Shown here piece by piece: positions 1 to 7,330 of a stretch of DNA of 24,863 nt. The notes below the pieces were generated by a model. The model made no database searches. It worked only from the letters and a program-made list of their open reading frames with translations, and had not been told where the DNA came from. Origin of the DNA: Actinomycetes bacterium (GTDB taxonomy: Bacteria > Actinomycetota > Thermoleophilia > Solirubrobacterales > JACPNS01); the NCBI GenBank assembly GCA_023404495.1, contig JAEYBE010000038.1:1-24863 (forward strand), read 5' to 3'. Positions within the stretch are counted from its first letter, which is position 1. Every line of letters begins with the position of its first letter. The translations under genes were made by a program, and so were the position numbers.

Positions 1-69
1 TTCCTGTTCTGCCTGGACGCCAAGCCTGTGATGATGCCTATGTATCGGCACCCGCAACGCATTCGATGA
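1..69 (+). CDS. C-terminal end of an unidentified protein (partial, starts before the window)
   Basis: Frame 1 is open from the left edge and ends in TGA at 67-69, giving 22 residues that end in MYRHPQRIR. The stop overlaps the ATG of the lipoprotein gene (ATGA, 66-69), the usual signature of translationally coupled genes, which is the main reason to believe this tail is coding. The fragment is too short to assign to a family. It could also be a chance open stretch. Confidence 0.45.
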   Translation, partial: FLFCLDAKPVMMPMYRHPQRIR

Positions 70-566
70 GTACTTCACAAGCCCACAAAACGTGTATTTC
101 TGCACTCGCCGTTGCGCTCTTGTTGGCGCTCTCCGGCTGCGGTGGGGATCAACCGGAGCCGAGCCAGGTCGGAGAGACGCGAGACCTCTCTGGTGCGCTA
201 TCGCCCACCGAACGGGCCGCCGAGACGCCGCCGGTCAGGCCCGGCGACGACGAGCCGGCGCCAGCGCCGGAATCGACCGACTTCGCACCGGTTGACATCG
301 ACCTCAGCGACGGAACGTTCGCCAAGGGCACACCCAGAACGATTCACGTGCCGTCGGATTTCATCGTGATCGTCTCGGCGCGAGCCGACTCAAATGGCCC
401 CTACCGGCTCAGCGTGCTCTCGCCGTCTGTCGCTCAGACGTTCAAAGTGCCAGCCGGGGGCGAGAAGAAGATCACGCTCGATTCGATGCGTGAGGGCCAG
501 TCGGCAAAACTCATCGTCGGCAAGTCGACAATCAAGGTCGCCGCCGACGCCGAACCCGGTCCGTGA
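66..566 (+). CDS. Small secreted lipoprotein of unknown function
   Basis: A 166-residue protein with a lipoprotein signal peptide: polar start, hydrophobic stretch at residues 11-24 and lipobox L22-S23-G24-C25, so the mature protein should be lipid-anchored at Cys25 on the outer face of the membrane. Residues 26-75 are rich in Pro, Glu and Asp and look like a flexible spacer. Residues 75-160 alternate hydrophobic and polar residues like a small beta-sandwich (FIVIVSARA, YRLSVLS, KKITLDSM, AKLIVG, STIKVAA), perhaps cupredoxin-like, but without an obvious His/Cys/Met copper site. The ATG overlaps the stop of the upstream frame, supporting this start and an operon. It faces the sigma-factor gene tail to tail with 4 nt between stops. 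The function is not recognisable. Confidence 0.8.
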   Translation: MSTSQAHKTCISALAVALLLALSGCGGDQPEPSQVGETRDLSGALSPTERAAETPPVRPGDDEPAPAPESTDFAPVDIDLSDGTFAKGTPRTIHVPSDFIVIVSARADSNGPYRLSVLSPSVAQTFKVPAGGEKKITLDSMREGQSAKLIVGKSTIKVAADAEPGP

Positions 567-570
567 TCGG

Positions 571-2055
571 CTAAGGAGTGGGTCCGCCGGTCGCGCCGCC
601 GCCGGCAGACGGGCCGGGCGAGACCATGCTGCCGGTCTGACCGATGTTCCCGCTGGCGGGCGGTGTCGGCTGCGTGATCGACTCGCCGGGAAGCCCGGGG
701 GTTTCACGGTCCTGCGAAACTGGTGCTTCTGTCGCCGGACGCTCAGACTCGTAGACGGTCGTGCTGTCCTTCTCGACTACTGGCTTGCTCGGGGTCGCCG
801 GCTGCTCGACCGCGACCGGAGTCGTCGCCGGGGCGGCGGTCTCACCGGATCCGGTCGCGCCGGTGCTTTCAGTCGCACCGGCGCTGGCGGCCTTTGCTTC
901 CGATGCGATGGCGGCAGGGGCTCCGCCGCTCGCCGCAGCAGCGGCCGCCGGGGGCGCCACGCGTGAAACGACGGGCTTTTGATTGACGTTGGCAGTCGAG
1001 ATGTCGTGGCGTGCGACCTGCGCGACGCCGCCGGTGACGATGGCGGCGGCGACCAGGCCAGTTCCGACCTTCGCGGCGACTGCGCCGATGCCGGCCGCTG
1101 CGACTCCAGAACTTGCTGCGCCCGCGCTCGCGACCGAAGCTGCGGCCGATCCGGCGGCTGCGGTGCCCGCGGCGCCGCCAGCGCCAGAACCGGCAAATGC
1201 TGCTGCGGAGCCGCCCGCCGAGCTGGCTGCAGCCCCGCCGAAGAACTTAAGTCCGACAAACGCCTTGAAAGCGGCGAAGGCACCGACCGGCGCGATCATC
1301 GCGAGGCGGCGGTTGGTATTGGTGAGTTCCTTCTTGAACGAGCGGCAGCGCTCACAGTCAGCGACGTGCTTGCGCGCCGGAGGGGTGATCTTCTGCAGCC
1401 CTTCCGCCACGGCTCCGAGCTCGAGGCGAACCTCTTCGCAAGAAAGGCGGCGAGACTCTGCGGCCTCGGCGAGTGAGACGCGAGCGCGAACGAGCAGCGA
1501 CTTGACGCTGGGGATCGTCGTGTCCATCGTCTCGGCGATCTGGTCGTAAGAGAGGTCGCCCATCTCGCGCAGCATCAATGCCGTGCGCTGGGTCTCGGGC
1601 AGGCGCTTGACGTCATCCACGAGGTCTTCAAGGTCGAGCTTGTCATGGACGCGATCCGCGGTGGCGACGGCTGCGCCACCTTCAAAGATGTCCATCGAGT
1701 CGACGCCGGTTGGGCGCGGACGACGAAGGTGGTTCAAAGAGCGGTTACGGGCGATGCGGTAGAGCCAGGGACGAACGTTGAGTTCGCGGTCGTCGGCGAG
1801 CATCGCGCGGTAGGCCGAGACGAAGACTTCCTGGAGGATGTCCTCGGCGTCTTCGGTCGAGCCGACCATGTGCCGGCAGAAAGCGAGGAGGCGCGTGCGG
1901 TAGCGGGCGATCAGCGTCTCAAACGCGGCGTCGTTTCCACGCCGCGTGAGCGAGACGAGGCGTTCGTCCGACTGCAGGCGCAAGAACCGCGCGCGCGGAT
2001 CTTGCAGCATTGCTGCCGAGGACGAGCCGGATTCACTTAGAACGGAAGCTTCCAT
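571..2055 (-). CDS. ECF-type sigma-70 factor fused to a zinc-finger anti-sigma-like, membrane-associated tail
   Basis: This 494-residue protein should direct RNA polymerase to a dedicated promoter set. Region sigma-2 spans about residues 43-112 (DAAFETLIARYR, DAEDILQEVFVSAYR, RPWLYRIARNRSLNHLRR). Region sigma-4 spans about 143-196 (LPETQRTALMLREMGDLSYDQIAE then a helix-turn-helix). A zinc-binding anti-sigma-like motif follows in the same chain: C206, then H230-x3-C234-x2-C237. Residues 251-275 and 326-347 are hydrophobic, the latter a plausible membrane helix. Residues 350-494 are Ala/Pro/Thr/Gly-rich low complexity. Ordinary ECF factors are about 170-210 residues, so over half of this chain is extension. 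The ATG is preceded by GATAGT with a 6-nt gap, fitting a leaderless start. No separate anti-sigma gene is adjacent, which agrees with regulation in cis. The regulon is unknown. Confidence 0.88.
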   Translation of the reverse strand: MEASVLSESGSSSAAMLQDPRARFLRLQSDERLVSLTRRGNDAAFETLIARYRTRLLAFCRHMVGSTEDAEDILQEVFVSAYRAMLADDRELNVRPWLYRIARNRSLNHLRRPRPTGVDSMDIFEGGAAVATADRVHDKLDLEDLVDDVKRLPETQRTALMLREMGDLSYDQIAETMDTTIPSVKSLLVRARVSLAEAAESRRLSCEEVRLELGAVAEGLQKITPPARKHVADCERCRSFKKELTNTNRRLAMIAPVGAFAAFKAFVGLKFFGGAAASSAGGSAAAFAGSGAGGAAGTAAAGSAAASVASAGAASSGVAAAGIGAVAAKVGTGLVAAAIVTGGVAQVARHDISTANVNQKPVVSRVAPPAAAAAASGGAPAAIASEAKAASAGATESTGATGSGETAAPATTPVAVEQPATPSKPVVEKDSTTVYESERPATEAPVSQDRETPGLPGESITQPTPPASGNIGQTGSMVSPGPSAGGGATGGPTP

Positions 2056-2061
2056 GTATTT

Positions 2062-2067
2062 ACTATC
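2062..2067 (-). promoter_or_regulatory. Candidate -10 box for the sigma-factor gene (leaderless layout)
   Basis: Read on the minus strand the box is GATAGT (4 of 6 to TATAAT), followed by 6 nt (AAATAC) and then the ATG at 2055. A transcript starting about 7 nt after the box would begin at the start codon. No convincing -35 hexamer or Shine-Dalgarno sequence is present. Confidence 0.4.
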
Positions 2068-2194
2068 GACAGAAACCCGCCATCCGTAACAGAGTTGCGG
2101 CTTTGACCATCAGAACTCACACTACGCCAAATCTCCGATTAACAATCGAATTAGCGTGACTCCGCGGTTACCTGCGGGCACGTAGAGCTTCCCT

Positions 2195-2278
2195 GCCCGG
2201 GTGGCGGAATCGGTAGACGCGGCTGACTTAAAATCGGCTGCCTGAAAGGGCTTGTGGGTTCAAGTCCCACCCCGGGCA
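2195..2278 (+). tRNA. tRNA-Leu (anticodon UAA)
   Basis: The 84-nt sequence folds as a class II tRNA. The acceptor stem GCCCGGG (2195-2201) pairs with CCCGGGC (2271-2277), with discriminator A at 2278. The anticodon stem GCTGA/TCGGC (2222-2226 and 2234-2238) encloses loop CTTAAAA, with anticodon TAA at 2229-2231. A long variable arm follows, and a T-arm with GGTTCAAGTCC. These features are typical of leucine tRNAs decoding UUA/UUG. The 3' CCA is not encoded (ACT follows). The next gene starts 8 nt after the tRNA. Confidence 0.96.
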
Positions 2279-2286
2279 CTCCCCAA

Positions 2287-4200
2287 ATGACGACCCTCAA
2301 GCGAATTCTTTGCGTCCTCGCGGCGCTGGCGATGATCGCCGCCGGCGTGGCGGTATTTGACGCTGTCCTGCACCACGACCCGCAGGCGCGTACCTACACC
2401 AACGGCGACACGGACAAGTCGATGTTCATCCAGCGTGTGGACACCCGGCTGAGCGTCCATGACGACGGAGCGCTCACCGTTTCTGAGGTGCTCCAGTTCG
2501 ACCTTGGCAGCGTTGACTGGCGCGGGCTCTATCAGGACATAATCCTCGCCAACGGCGAGAGCGTTCGCGATGTGCGAGTCGCACGGCTCGACCCCGGCGC
2601 GGCCGGCGAGCTTGAGCCCGGCAGCGGAATCGTGCTCGGTGTCGGCGGCGCCTACGGAACCTACGGCTACGGATTGATCAATGACCCGGACCGCCGCCTG
2701 CGCATCGTCTGGAACGTGCGCGATTCAGGGGTCCACACGTTCCGTGTGCGCTACACGCTTGGCGGAGCTGTCAAGAACTACCGCGATGCGTCTTCGCTTC
2801 TGTGGGACGTGTGGGGCACGGGTTGGGAGTCTGGCGTCGGCGAGCTCAACGTCACCTTGGTGTTCCCGGGGGCGATCAAGCTCTTCTATCCAAGGGCCGG
2901 CGACCTCCAGGCGCGGGTGCGCGATGTCGTTCAGCGCGGCAGGGGCGGGCGCTTCTCGGTCGTCAACCTTCCTTCGCGTCGCCAGGTGCAAATCCAGGCC
3001 GCTGCCGCGCCGCTGGCCGGGGCTCCCAAGCGCGACAAGCGGATTCTTCCGAAGCTGCGCGCCGAGCAGGCCGCTATCGATGCGCGGGCCTCCGAGCAGG
3101 TCGTGCGCAGCGTCGAGCTGCGCCAGAAGCCGTATCTGAAGTGGTTCCTCGAATCGCTGATCGGCGCACTGTTCGCGGCGCTGTTGGTTGCGCTCCTCTG
3201 GCTCTGGCTCGGGCGCGACAAAACCAAGCGGATCTCTGCGGGTGGCAGCTATCAGTATCCGCCGGAAGCGATCCCGCCTCCAGTGATCGCCAAGGCGCTC
3301 GGCGGCGCGGAGATGGAGAACCTCGTCTCATCCACGCTGCTCGGCTTCCTGCAGCGTGACGTCTTCCGCGTGTTGCCCTCGGTTGAGAAGAAGGAAGACG
3401 TCTCGATCCGAAATCTCGTCGGGCAGACGAGCTTCGACCGTTCGAAAGTCGAGAACTACGAAATGCCGATCGCCGAATTGCTCCAGTCTGCGATCGACAG
3501 GCACCCCGAGCGCTCGCCCGACTTCACCAAGCTGAAGAAGTACCTCGACGCTTCGGTCGCCGAGTCGAAGATCTCGGCGTATGAGAAAAACCTGAAGGCG
3601 GAGTTCGCCAAGCACGGCCTGAAGTCGACCTATCGGGGGCGCGTGCGCCGCTGGTTCATCGGCATCGTCGCGCTCCTGGTCTACGTTCTGGCGCTGCTGA
3701 TCTGCGTGACTGCGAGCGATGGCGGCAATGCCGCGGTGCGCTTTGACTCGATGCATTTCGCGCTCTACATGATCGGCTTTGGTCCCGTGCTTTTGTGGGC
3801 GGCGATCGAGGGCAACGCCTTCTACGTGCTCAGGAGCGATCAGGCCGACCGCGTCCGGCGATGGGAGACCTACCAGGACTTCTTTCAGAAGATGGATCTC
3901 AGCCGCGAATACCCGCTCACCGTGGAGATCTGGGATCAGGCCCTGCTCTACGCGGCCGCCTTTGGATTTGCCAAGAAGGTGATCACGAACATGCCGCGCA
4001 CCGACGCTCAGGGCAATGCGCTGACGAGCACCGATGCGGTCGGTCTCGGCTGGATGGCAGGCAACTCGGCGGCGCTCGGCAGCTTCGGCAACATCAGCTC
4101 AGGGATCAGCGGGGTGACCGGAATGGCCAGCTCGTCATCTTCCGGCGGTGGCGGGTTCAGCGGTGGCGGCTCCGGCGGCGGGGGCGGCGGCGGCTGGTAG
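2287..4200 (+). CDS. DUF2207-type membrane protein with glycine-rich C-terminus
   Basis: This 637-residue predicted membrane protein has the order known for the DUF2207 (YciQ-like) family. It has an N-terminal membrane segment or signal (about residues 7-27), a large extracytoplasmic beta-rich domain (about 45-280: RVDTRLSVHDDGALTVSEVLQFDLG, WRGLYQDI), a membrane helix at about 286-309, a cytoplasmic region, two further helices at about 456-477 and 490-512, a globular segment, and a Ser/Gly tail ending in a run of glycines plus Trp. Such tails are common in the family, whose function is unknown. An in-frame GTG at 2254 lies inside the tRNA, so ATG 2287 is preferred; it keeps the N-terminal hydrophobic segment. 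No Shine-Dalgarno sequence is possible without using tRNA bases, so initiation is unusual or follows processing of a tRNA-mRNA transcript. Confidence 0.82.
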   Translation: MTTLKRILCVLAALAMIAAGVAVFDAVLHHDPQARTYTNGDTDKSMFIQRVDTRLSVHDDGALTVSEVLQFDLGSVDWRGLYQDIILANGESVRDVRVARLDPGAAGELEPGSGIVLGVGGAYGTYGYGLINDPDRRLRIVWNVRDSGVHTFRVRYTLGGAVKNYRDASSLLWDVWGTGWESGVGELNVTLVFPGAIKLFYPRAGDLQARVRDVVQRGRGGRFSVVNLPSRRQVQIQAAAAPLAGAPKRDKRILPKLRAEQAAIDARASEQVVRSVELRQKPYLKWFLESLIGALFAALLVALLWLWLGRDKTKRISAGGSYQYPPEAIPPPVIAKALGGAEMENLVSSTLLGFLQRDVFRVLPSVEKKEDVSIRNLVGQTSFDRSKVENYEMPIAELLQSAIDRHPERSPDFTKLKKYLDASVAESKISAYEKNLKAEFAKHGLKSTYRGRVRRWFIGIVALLVYVLALLICVTASDGGNAAVRFDSMHFALYMIGFGPVLLWAAIEGNAFYVLRSDQADRVRRWETYQDFFQKMDLSREYPLTVEIWDQALLYAAAFGFAKKVITNMPRTDAQGNALTSTDAVGLGWMAGNSAALGSFGNISSGISGVTGMASSSSSGGGGFSGGGSGGGGGGGW

Positions 4201-4203
4201 CGG

Positions 4204-4232
4204 TTGACACCGTGCCCGAACGATGTCATGAT
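4204..4232 (+). promoter_or_regulatory. Sigma-70-like promoter for the diiron/SCP2 gene
   Basis: A perfect -35 TTGACA (4204-4209), a 17-nt spacer and -10 CATGAT (4227-4232, 4 of 6). Transcription would start near 4239-4242, at or just before the second in-frame ATG (4242), so the mRNA may be leaderless. The -35 begins 3 nt after the stop codon of the upstream gene. Confidence 0.5.
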
Positions 4233-4235
4233 CTG

Positions 4236-5546
4236 ATGACAATGACGCCGATCCCCCTTACAACAGCAGACAAGCCAGCAATCGCCGCCGATCAGATCGA
4301 CTATGTCGATCTCTACCAGCGCTGGGAGGCCGGCAACTGGTCGGCGATGGAACTCGACTTCACTCAGGACCTGGTCGACTGGAACGAGAAGTTCGATGAC
4401 TTCATGCGCAAGGCCGCGCGCTGGAACTATTCGCTGTTCTTCTTTGGAGAGGACGAAGTAGCCGATCAGCTCTCGCCGTTCATCGATGCCGCGCCGCTCG
4501 AGGAACAGAAGTACTTCTTGACCACGCAGCAGGTCGACGAGGCGCGGCACGCAATCTTCTTCTCACGCTTCTTCAAGGAAGTGATCGGCGTAGCCGGCGA
4601 TAGCTACGCCGCTCGCCTGAAGGCCGCGGACGGCGATCTCACGTACGGCATCAAGAAGGTCTTCGGGACGCTCGACGATGTCTCCAACCGCATCCGCCGC
4701 GGCGACCACTCGCGCACGACACTCGCGCAGGCCGTGACGCTCTACCACTTCGTCATCGAGGGCACGCTCGCGCAGACCGGGCAACACTTCATCGCCGACT
4801 ACCTCGAGCGGATGGACGTGCTCCCTGGATTCCGCGCAGGGATGGTCAACGTTGAGAAGGACGAGCAGCGCCACATCGCCTTCGGCGTCAAGCTGCTGGC
4901 TGACCTCAATCGTCAGGATCCAGAGGTTCGGCCGGCCGTGCGTGAGATCCTCGGCGAGGTCATGCCCTACACAGTCGGCGTCTTTCGCCCGCCGGGAGAC
5001 GACGAACGCTATGTCGAGGTCTTCGGCGAGACGATGATCGGCGTCGCGGTCACCGGATCGCGTCAGCTTGAGATGCGCCTGACGGCTGCCGGCCTTGAGC
5101 CCTATGGTCCCGAGGGCGTCCTCCCGTTCCTCGATCCCGAAATCGACCACGCCGAGCGCGCCGCCCGCGCGTTCACGATGCAGCGCGCCGGTTTTTTCAG
5201 CGGAGGCACTGAACCGGTGCGAAATGATGCGCAAGCGCTGGCCTACTACTTCGACCTGGTCGCGGCATCCGTTTCGCCGGAGAACAAGCTCAAGGGTCCA
5301 ACGACGATCGCATGGGAGTTCTCCGATGCGAGCCCGTGGCACGTGAAAATTGAGAATGGTGCTGCCCAGGCGGCCCAGGGCGTCGCGGTTTCTGCGGACG
5401 TGACATTCCGTACCGATCTCTCGACCTGGGTCGGTATCTCAAGCGGATGGATCAACCCCGGTCGCGCGCTGCTCACGCGGAAGCTCAAGCTGAAGGGCAA
5501 TCCGATGACGATCGCGAAGCTGCCGACCGTCTTTGACGCGGGCTGA
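4236..5546 (+). CDS. Diiron ferritin-like (R2-like) protein fused to a C-terminal SCP2-like lipid-binding domain
   Basis: A 436-residue protein with two parts. Residues about 25-300 form a helical ferritin-like fold related to ribonucleotide reductase R2 and R2-like oxidases. Candidate iron ligands are a Glu in GEDEV (72 or 74), E102 and H105 (DEARH), E175 (VIEG), and E210 and H213 (DEQRH). Residues about 330-432 resemble an SCP2 sterol-carrier domain: a short beta pattern (TTIAWEFSD, WHVKIENG), then DVTFRTDLSTWVGISSGWINPGRALLTRKLKLKGN and a final Met-Ile-Lys-Leu-like end. The combination suggests oxidation of a bound lipid or other hydrophobic ligand, which is inference. There is no partner R1 gene nearby, so a classical ribonucleotide reductase role is unlikely. 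Start at ATG 4236; ATG 4242 is an equally possible start given the promoter position. Confidence 0.8.
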   Translation: MTMTPIPLTTADKPAIAADQIDYVDLYQRWEAGNWSAMELDFTQDLVDWNEKFDDFMRKAARWNYSLFFFGEDEVADQLSPFIDAAPLEEQKYFLTTQQVDEARHAIFFSRFFKEVIGVAGDSYAARLKAADGDLTYGIKKVFGTLDDVSNRIRRGDHSRTTLAQAVTLYHFVIEGTLAQTGQHFIADYLERMDVLPGFRAGMVNVEKDEQRHIAFGVKLLADLNRQDPEVRPAVREILGEVMPYTVGVFRPPGDDERYVEVFGETMIGVAVTGSRQLEMRLTAAGLEPYGPEGVLPFLDPEIDHAERAARAFTMQRAGFFSGGTEPVRNDAQALAYYFDLVAASVSPENKLKGPTTIAWEFSDASPWHVKIENGAAQAAQGVAVSADVTFRTDLSTWVGISSGWINPGRALLTRKLKLKGNPMTIAKLPTVFDAG

Positions 5547-5615
5547 GCCTGCCGCAACACCCGGCGCGGGCGGTGGTTAACGTATTGCGCTGACCGTTTT
5601 TCGTGGCGCTTCGCT

Positions 5616-7064
5616 TTGCCTTTTCTCCTCGACAACGCCTCCGCGCGGATCCTCCGCATTTCACTGGCAGCAATGCTGGCGCTCGTCTGCCTGCTCTTGG
5701 CCCCTGCCGCGGGCAGGGCGTTTGCGATCCAGTGGGAGGGGGCGCCGATCTCGGTCGCCCAGCCTGGCGCGATCGCGACTGACGGCGCCGGGCGTATTTA
5801 CGTTCCACTGCGCGGACAGGGCCTGGTGAACATCTACGACAACGCACGTGGCGGCAACAAGCTGCTCGCGAGCATCGGAAAAGGCCAGCTGATCGATCCG
5901 ATCTCAGTCGGGATCGACGTGCGCAACTACATCTACGTTGCCGACGCCTCACGCGGCGCGGTGATCGCGTACTCGCCGTACTACCTGGGGGCGCCATACC
6001 TGGGCACCAGCGGCAAGCCGGGTCAGGCGCTTGGGCAGTTCGGTGGTCTGAGGCAGATCGCGATCGACTTCGAGCCGCGTGTCTACACCGCAGAAGCCGA
6101 CAACGGTCGCGTGCAGTCATTGGATGCGGCGCGCGGCGTGCTTACTCCGATGTTCGGCTTTGGCGTAACCGATCCTGGCGCCTGGGGGCCGGTGAGCGGG
6201 CTTGCGCTTGACTCCGCCCAGCGAGCCGTGGTTTCGAGTTCAAGCGCTTCGGATCCCCTGCGGCTCTTTGCGGCCAACGGGACTCTGATCGGCGACGTCG
6301 TTGGTGCCGGGAGCGGCCCCGGGCAGGTGTCGGCGCCGCAGGCGTTGAGCTTTGACTCCGTCGACCGGCTGCTGGTTGCCGACACCGGGAACGACCGTGT
6401 GCAAGTGTTCTCGAGCATCGCGAACGGCATCTCGCCGCAAGCGGCGTTTGGTACGCCGGGCAGCGGCACCGGCCAGTTTGACGAGCCGGGATCGATCGCT
6501 TTTGCGCCCGGCGCGTTGCTCTACGTGGCCGATTTTGGGAACGATCGCATTGTGCGGCTGCGTTACGACGATGCAGATGCGGACGGCTCGCTCGACGCCG
6601 TCGACAACTGTCTGGGCCTCGCGAATGGGTCCCAGGGCGACGTCGATTCTGACCGCATCGGCGATGCCTGCGATTCCGATATCGACGCCGATGGGCTCGC
6701 CAATCCGGCCGATGCCTGCCCGCTCGTCAAGCCGTTCGTCGACCAAAACAAGGACGGCTGCCAGGACCCGTTCTCGACGCTCAGCCAGTTGCTCAAAGGT
6801 AAAGGCAAGGGTGCGAGCATCCGCATCAGCGGACGCGCGAGCGGCGGATCGCTCGGGGTCGCACGGGTCGAGGTTGCGCTCGTACGGTCCGGCAGCAAGC
6901 CCAAGTATGTGCGCGCCCGCGGAACGAGCAGGTGGAGCTATTCGGTCCGTCGCAAAAAGCTCAAGGCCGGTCGCTATCGCGTGTACGTGCGAGCGGTGCA
7001 AAAGCACACCGGTGCCCGGGAAATGCGCGTCTCGGCGCGGGCGGGCTTTCGAATCTCGCGCTGA
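5616..7064 (+). CDS. Secreted NHL-repeat beta-propeller protein with thrombospondin type-3-like repeats
   Basis: A 482-residue protein. Residues about 10-37 form a signal peptide (two Arg, then a Leu/Ala-rich core and AGRAFA). Residues about 45-320 carry NHL-type propeller blades (PGAIATDGAGRIYVP, RLLVADTGNDRVQVFS, GSIAFAPGALLYVADFGNDRIVRL). Residues about 318-385 are Asp-rich calcium-binding repeats of thrombospondin type-3 style (DADADGSLDAVDNC, DVDSDRIGDACDSDIDADGLANPADACP, DQNKDGCQDPF) with regularly spaced Cys. Residues about 400-482 form a basic beta-rich end domain (LKAGRYRVYVRAVQ ... GFRISR) like the ends of the big proteins at 14275-24863. TTG 5616 is chosen because it supplies the basic residues ahead of the hydrophobic core; ATG 5673 would leave a signal peptide without them. 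An extracellular binding or structural role is likely; no enzymatic motif is seen. Confidence 0.85.
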   Translation: MPFLLDNASARILRISLAAMLALVCLLLAPAAGRAFAIQWEGAPISVAQPGAIATDGAGRIYVPLRGQGLVNIYDNARGGNKLLASIGKGQLIDPISVGIDVRNYIYVADASRGAVIAYSPYYLGAPYLGTSGKPGQALGQFGGLRQIAIDFEPRVYTAEADNGRVQSLDAARGVLTPMFGFGVTDPGAWGPVSGLALDSAQRAVVSSSSASDPLRLFAANGTLIGDVVGAGSGPGQVSAPQALSFDSVDRLLVADTGNDRVQVFSSIANGISPQAAFGTPGSGTGQFDEPGSIAFAPGALLYVADFGNDRIVRLRYDDADADGSLDAVDNCLGLANGSQGDVDSDRIGDACDSDIDADGLANPADACPLVKPFVDQNKDGCQDPFSTLSQLLKGKGKGASIRISGRASGGSLGVARVEVALVRSGSKPKYVRARGTSRWSYSVRRKKLKAGRYRVYVRAVQKHTGAREMRVSARAGFRISR

Positions 7065-7073
7065 CGGTCTGTG

Positions 7074-7095
7074 AGCGTCGTCACGCAACGACGCT
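7074..7095 (+). terminator. Hairpin after the NHL gene (possible terminator without U-tract)
   Basis: An 8-bp perfect inverted repeat, AGCGTCGT (7074-7081) and ACGACGCT (7088-7095), with a 6-nt loop, 9 nt after the stop codon. No T-run follows, so it is not a classical intrinsic terminator. Its place between the stop codon and the next promoter fits transcription end or mRNA 3'-end protection. Confidence 0.4.
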
Positions 7096-7107
7096 TGCAC
7101 CGATATG

Positions 7108-7113
7108 TATACT
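7108..7113 (+). promoter_or_regulatory. -10 box for the riboswitch-controlled gene
   Basis: TATACT (5 of 6 to TATAAT). Transcription would start about 7 nt later, at 7119-7120, the first base of the P1 stem of the riboswitch. This coincidence supports both calls. A clear -35 hexamer is not seen. Confidence 0.55.
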
Positions 7114-7118
7114 CGCCG

Positions 7119-7300
7119 CGAACTTGCCGCCGAGCTCTTCGCATCCCTGATGCGGCGAGGCGGGGGAACCACTGCCCGGGTGCATTAGACCAGATGTTCG
7201 CGGGCCGGGGCGAATCGGCCCAGCACGAATTGAACGTGCACCGGCCGTAGCGCAGCTCTTTCAGCGCGAGCCCTTCAGCTAACCCCGTAGGCCCGTTCGA
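7119..7300 (+). promoter_or_regulatory. Cyclic di-AMP riboswitch (ydaO/yuaA type)
   Basis: The leader carries the conserved blocks of the ydaO-yuaA class in order: CCGAGCTC (about 7130-7137), GGGGGAACCA (7162-7171), GGGTGCAT (about 7178-7185), GGGGCGAATC (7207-7216) and CAGCTAACCCCGTAGGC (7276-7292). A P1 stem closes the element: CGAAC (7119-7123) pairs with GTTCG (7295-7299). From established knowledge, this class binds c-di-AMP and usually lowers expression of wall-remodelling enzymes, osmolyte and potassium genes when ligand is bound; in actinobacteria it often precedes secreted wall hydrolases. Here it sits 30 nt ahead of a double-psi beta-barrel protein. No terminator with a U-run separates P1 from the gene, so the off-state mechanism is not obvious. 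Confidence 0.9.
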
Positions 7301-7330
7301 AAGAGAAACAAGTCTTCAACACGATTGCCA

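Noticed and set aside
394..1549. Plus-strand open frames opposite the sigma-factor gene (394-966, 979-1476, 983-1549)
   Set aside because: They are antisense to a protein with recognisable sigma-2, sigma-4 and zinc-finger motifs, and their translations are Arg/Ala-rich and without motifs.
2254..2286. GTG start for the DUF2207 gene 33 nt upstream of ATG 2287
   Set aside because: It lies inside the tRNA-Leu gene, so translation from there would read tRNA bases. ATG 2287 keeps the N-terminal hydrophobic segment.
3795..4235. Upstream extension of the diiron/SCP2 reading frame
   Set aside because: It overlaps the DUF2207 gene in another frame, is Arg-rich without motifs, and the promoter at 4204-4232 lies after it.
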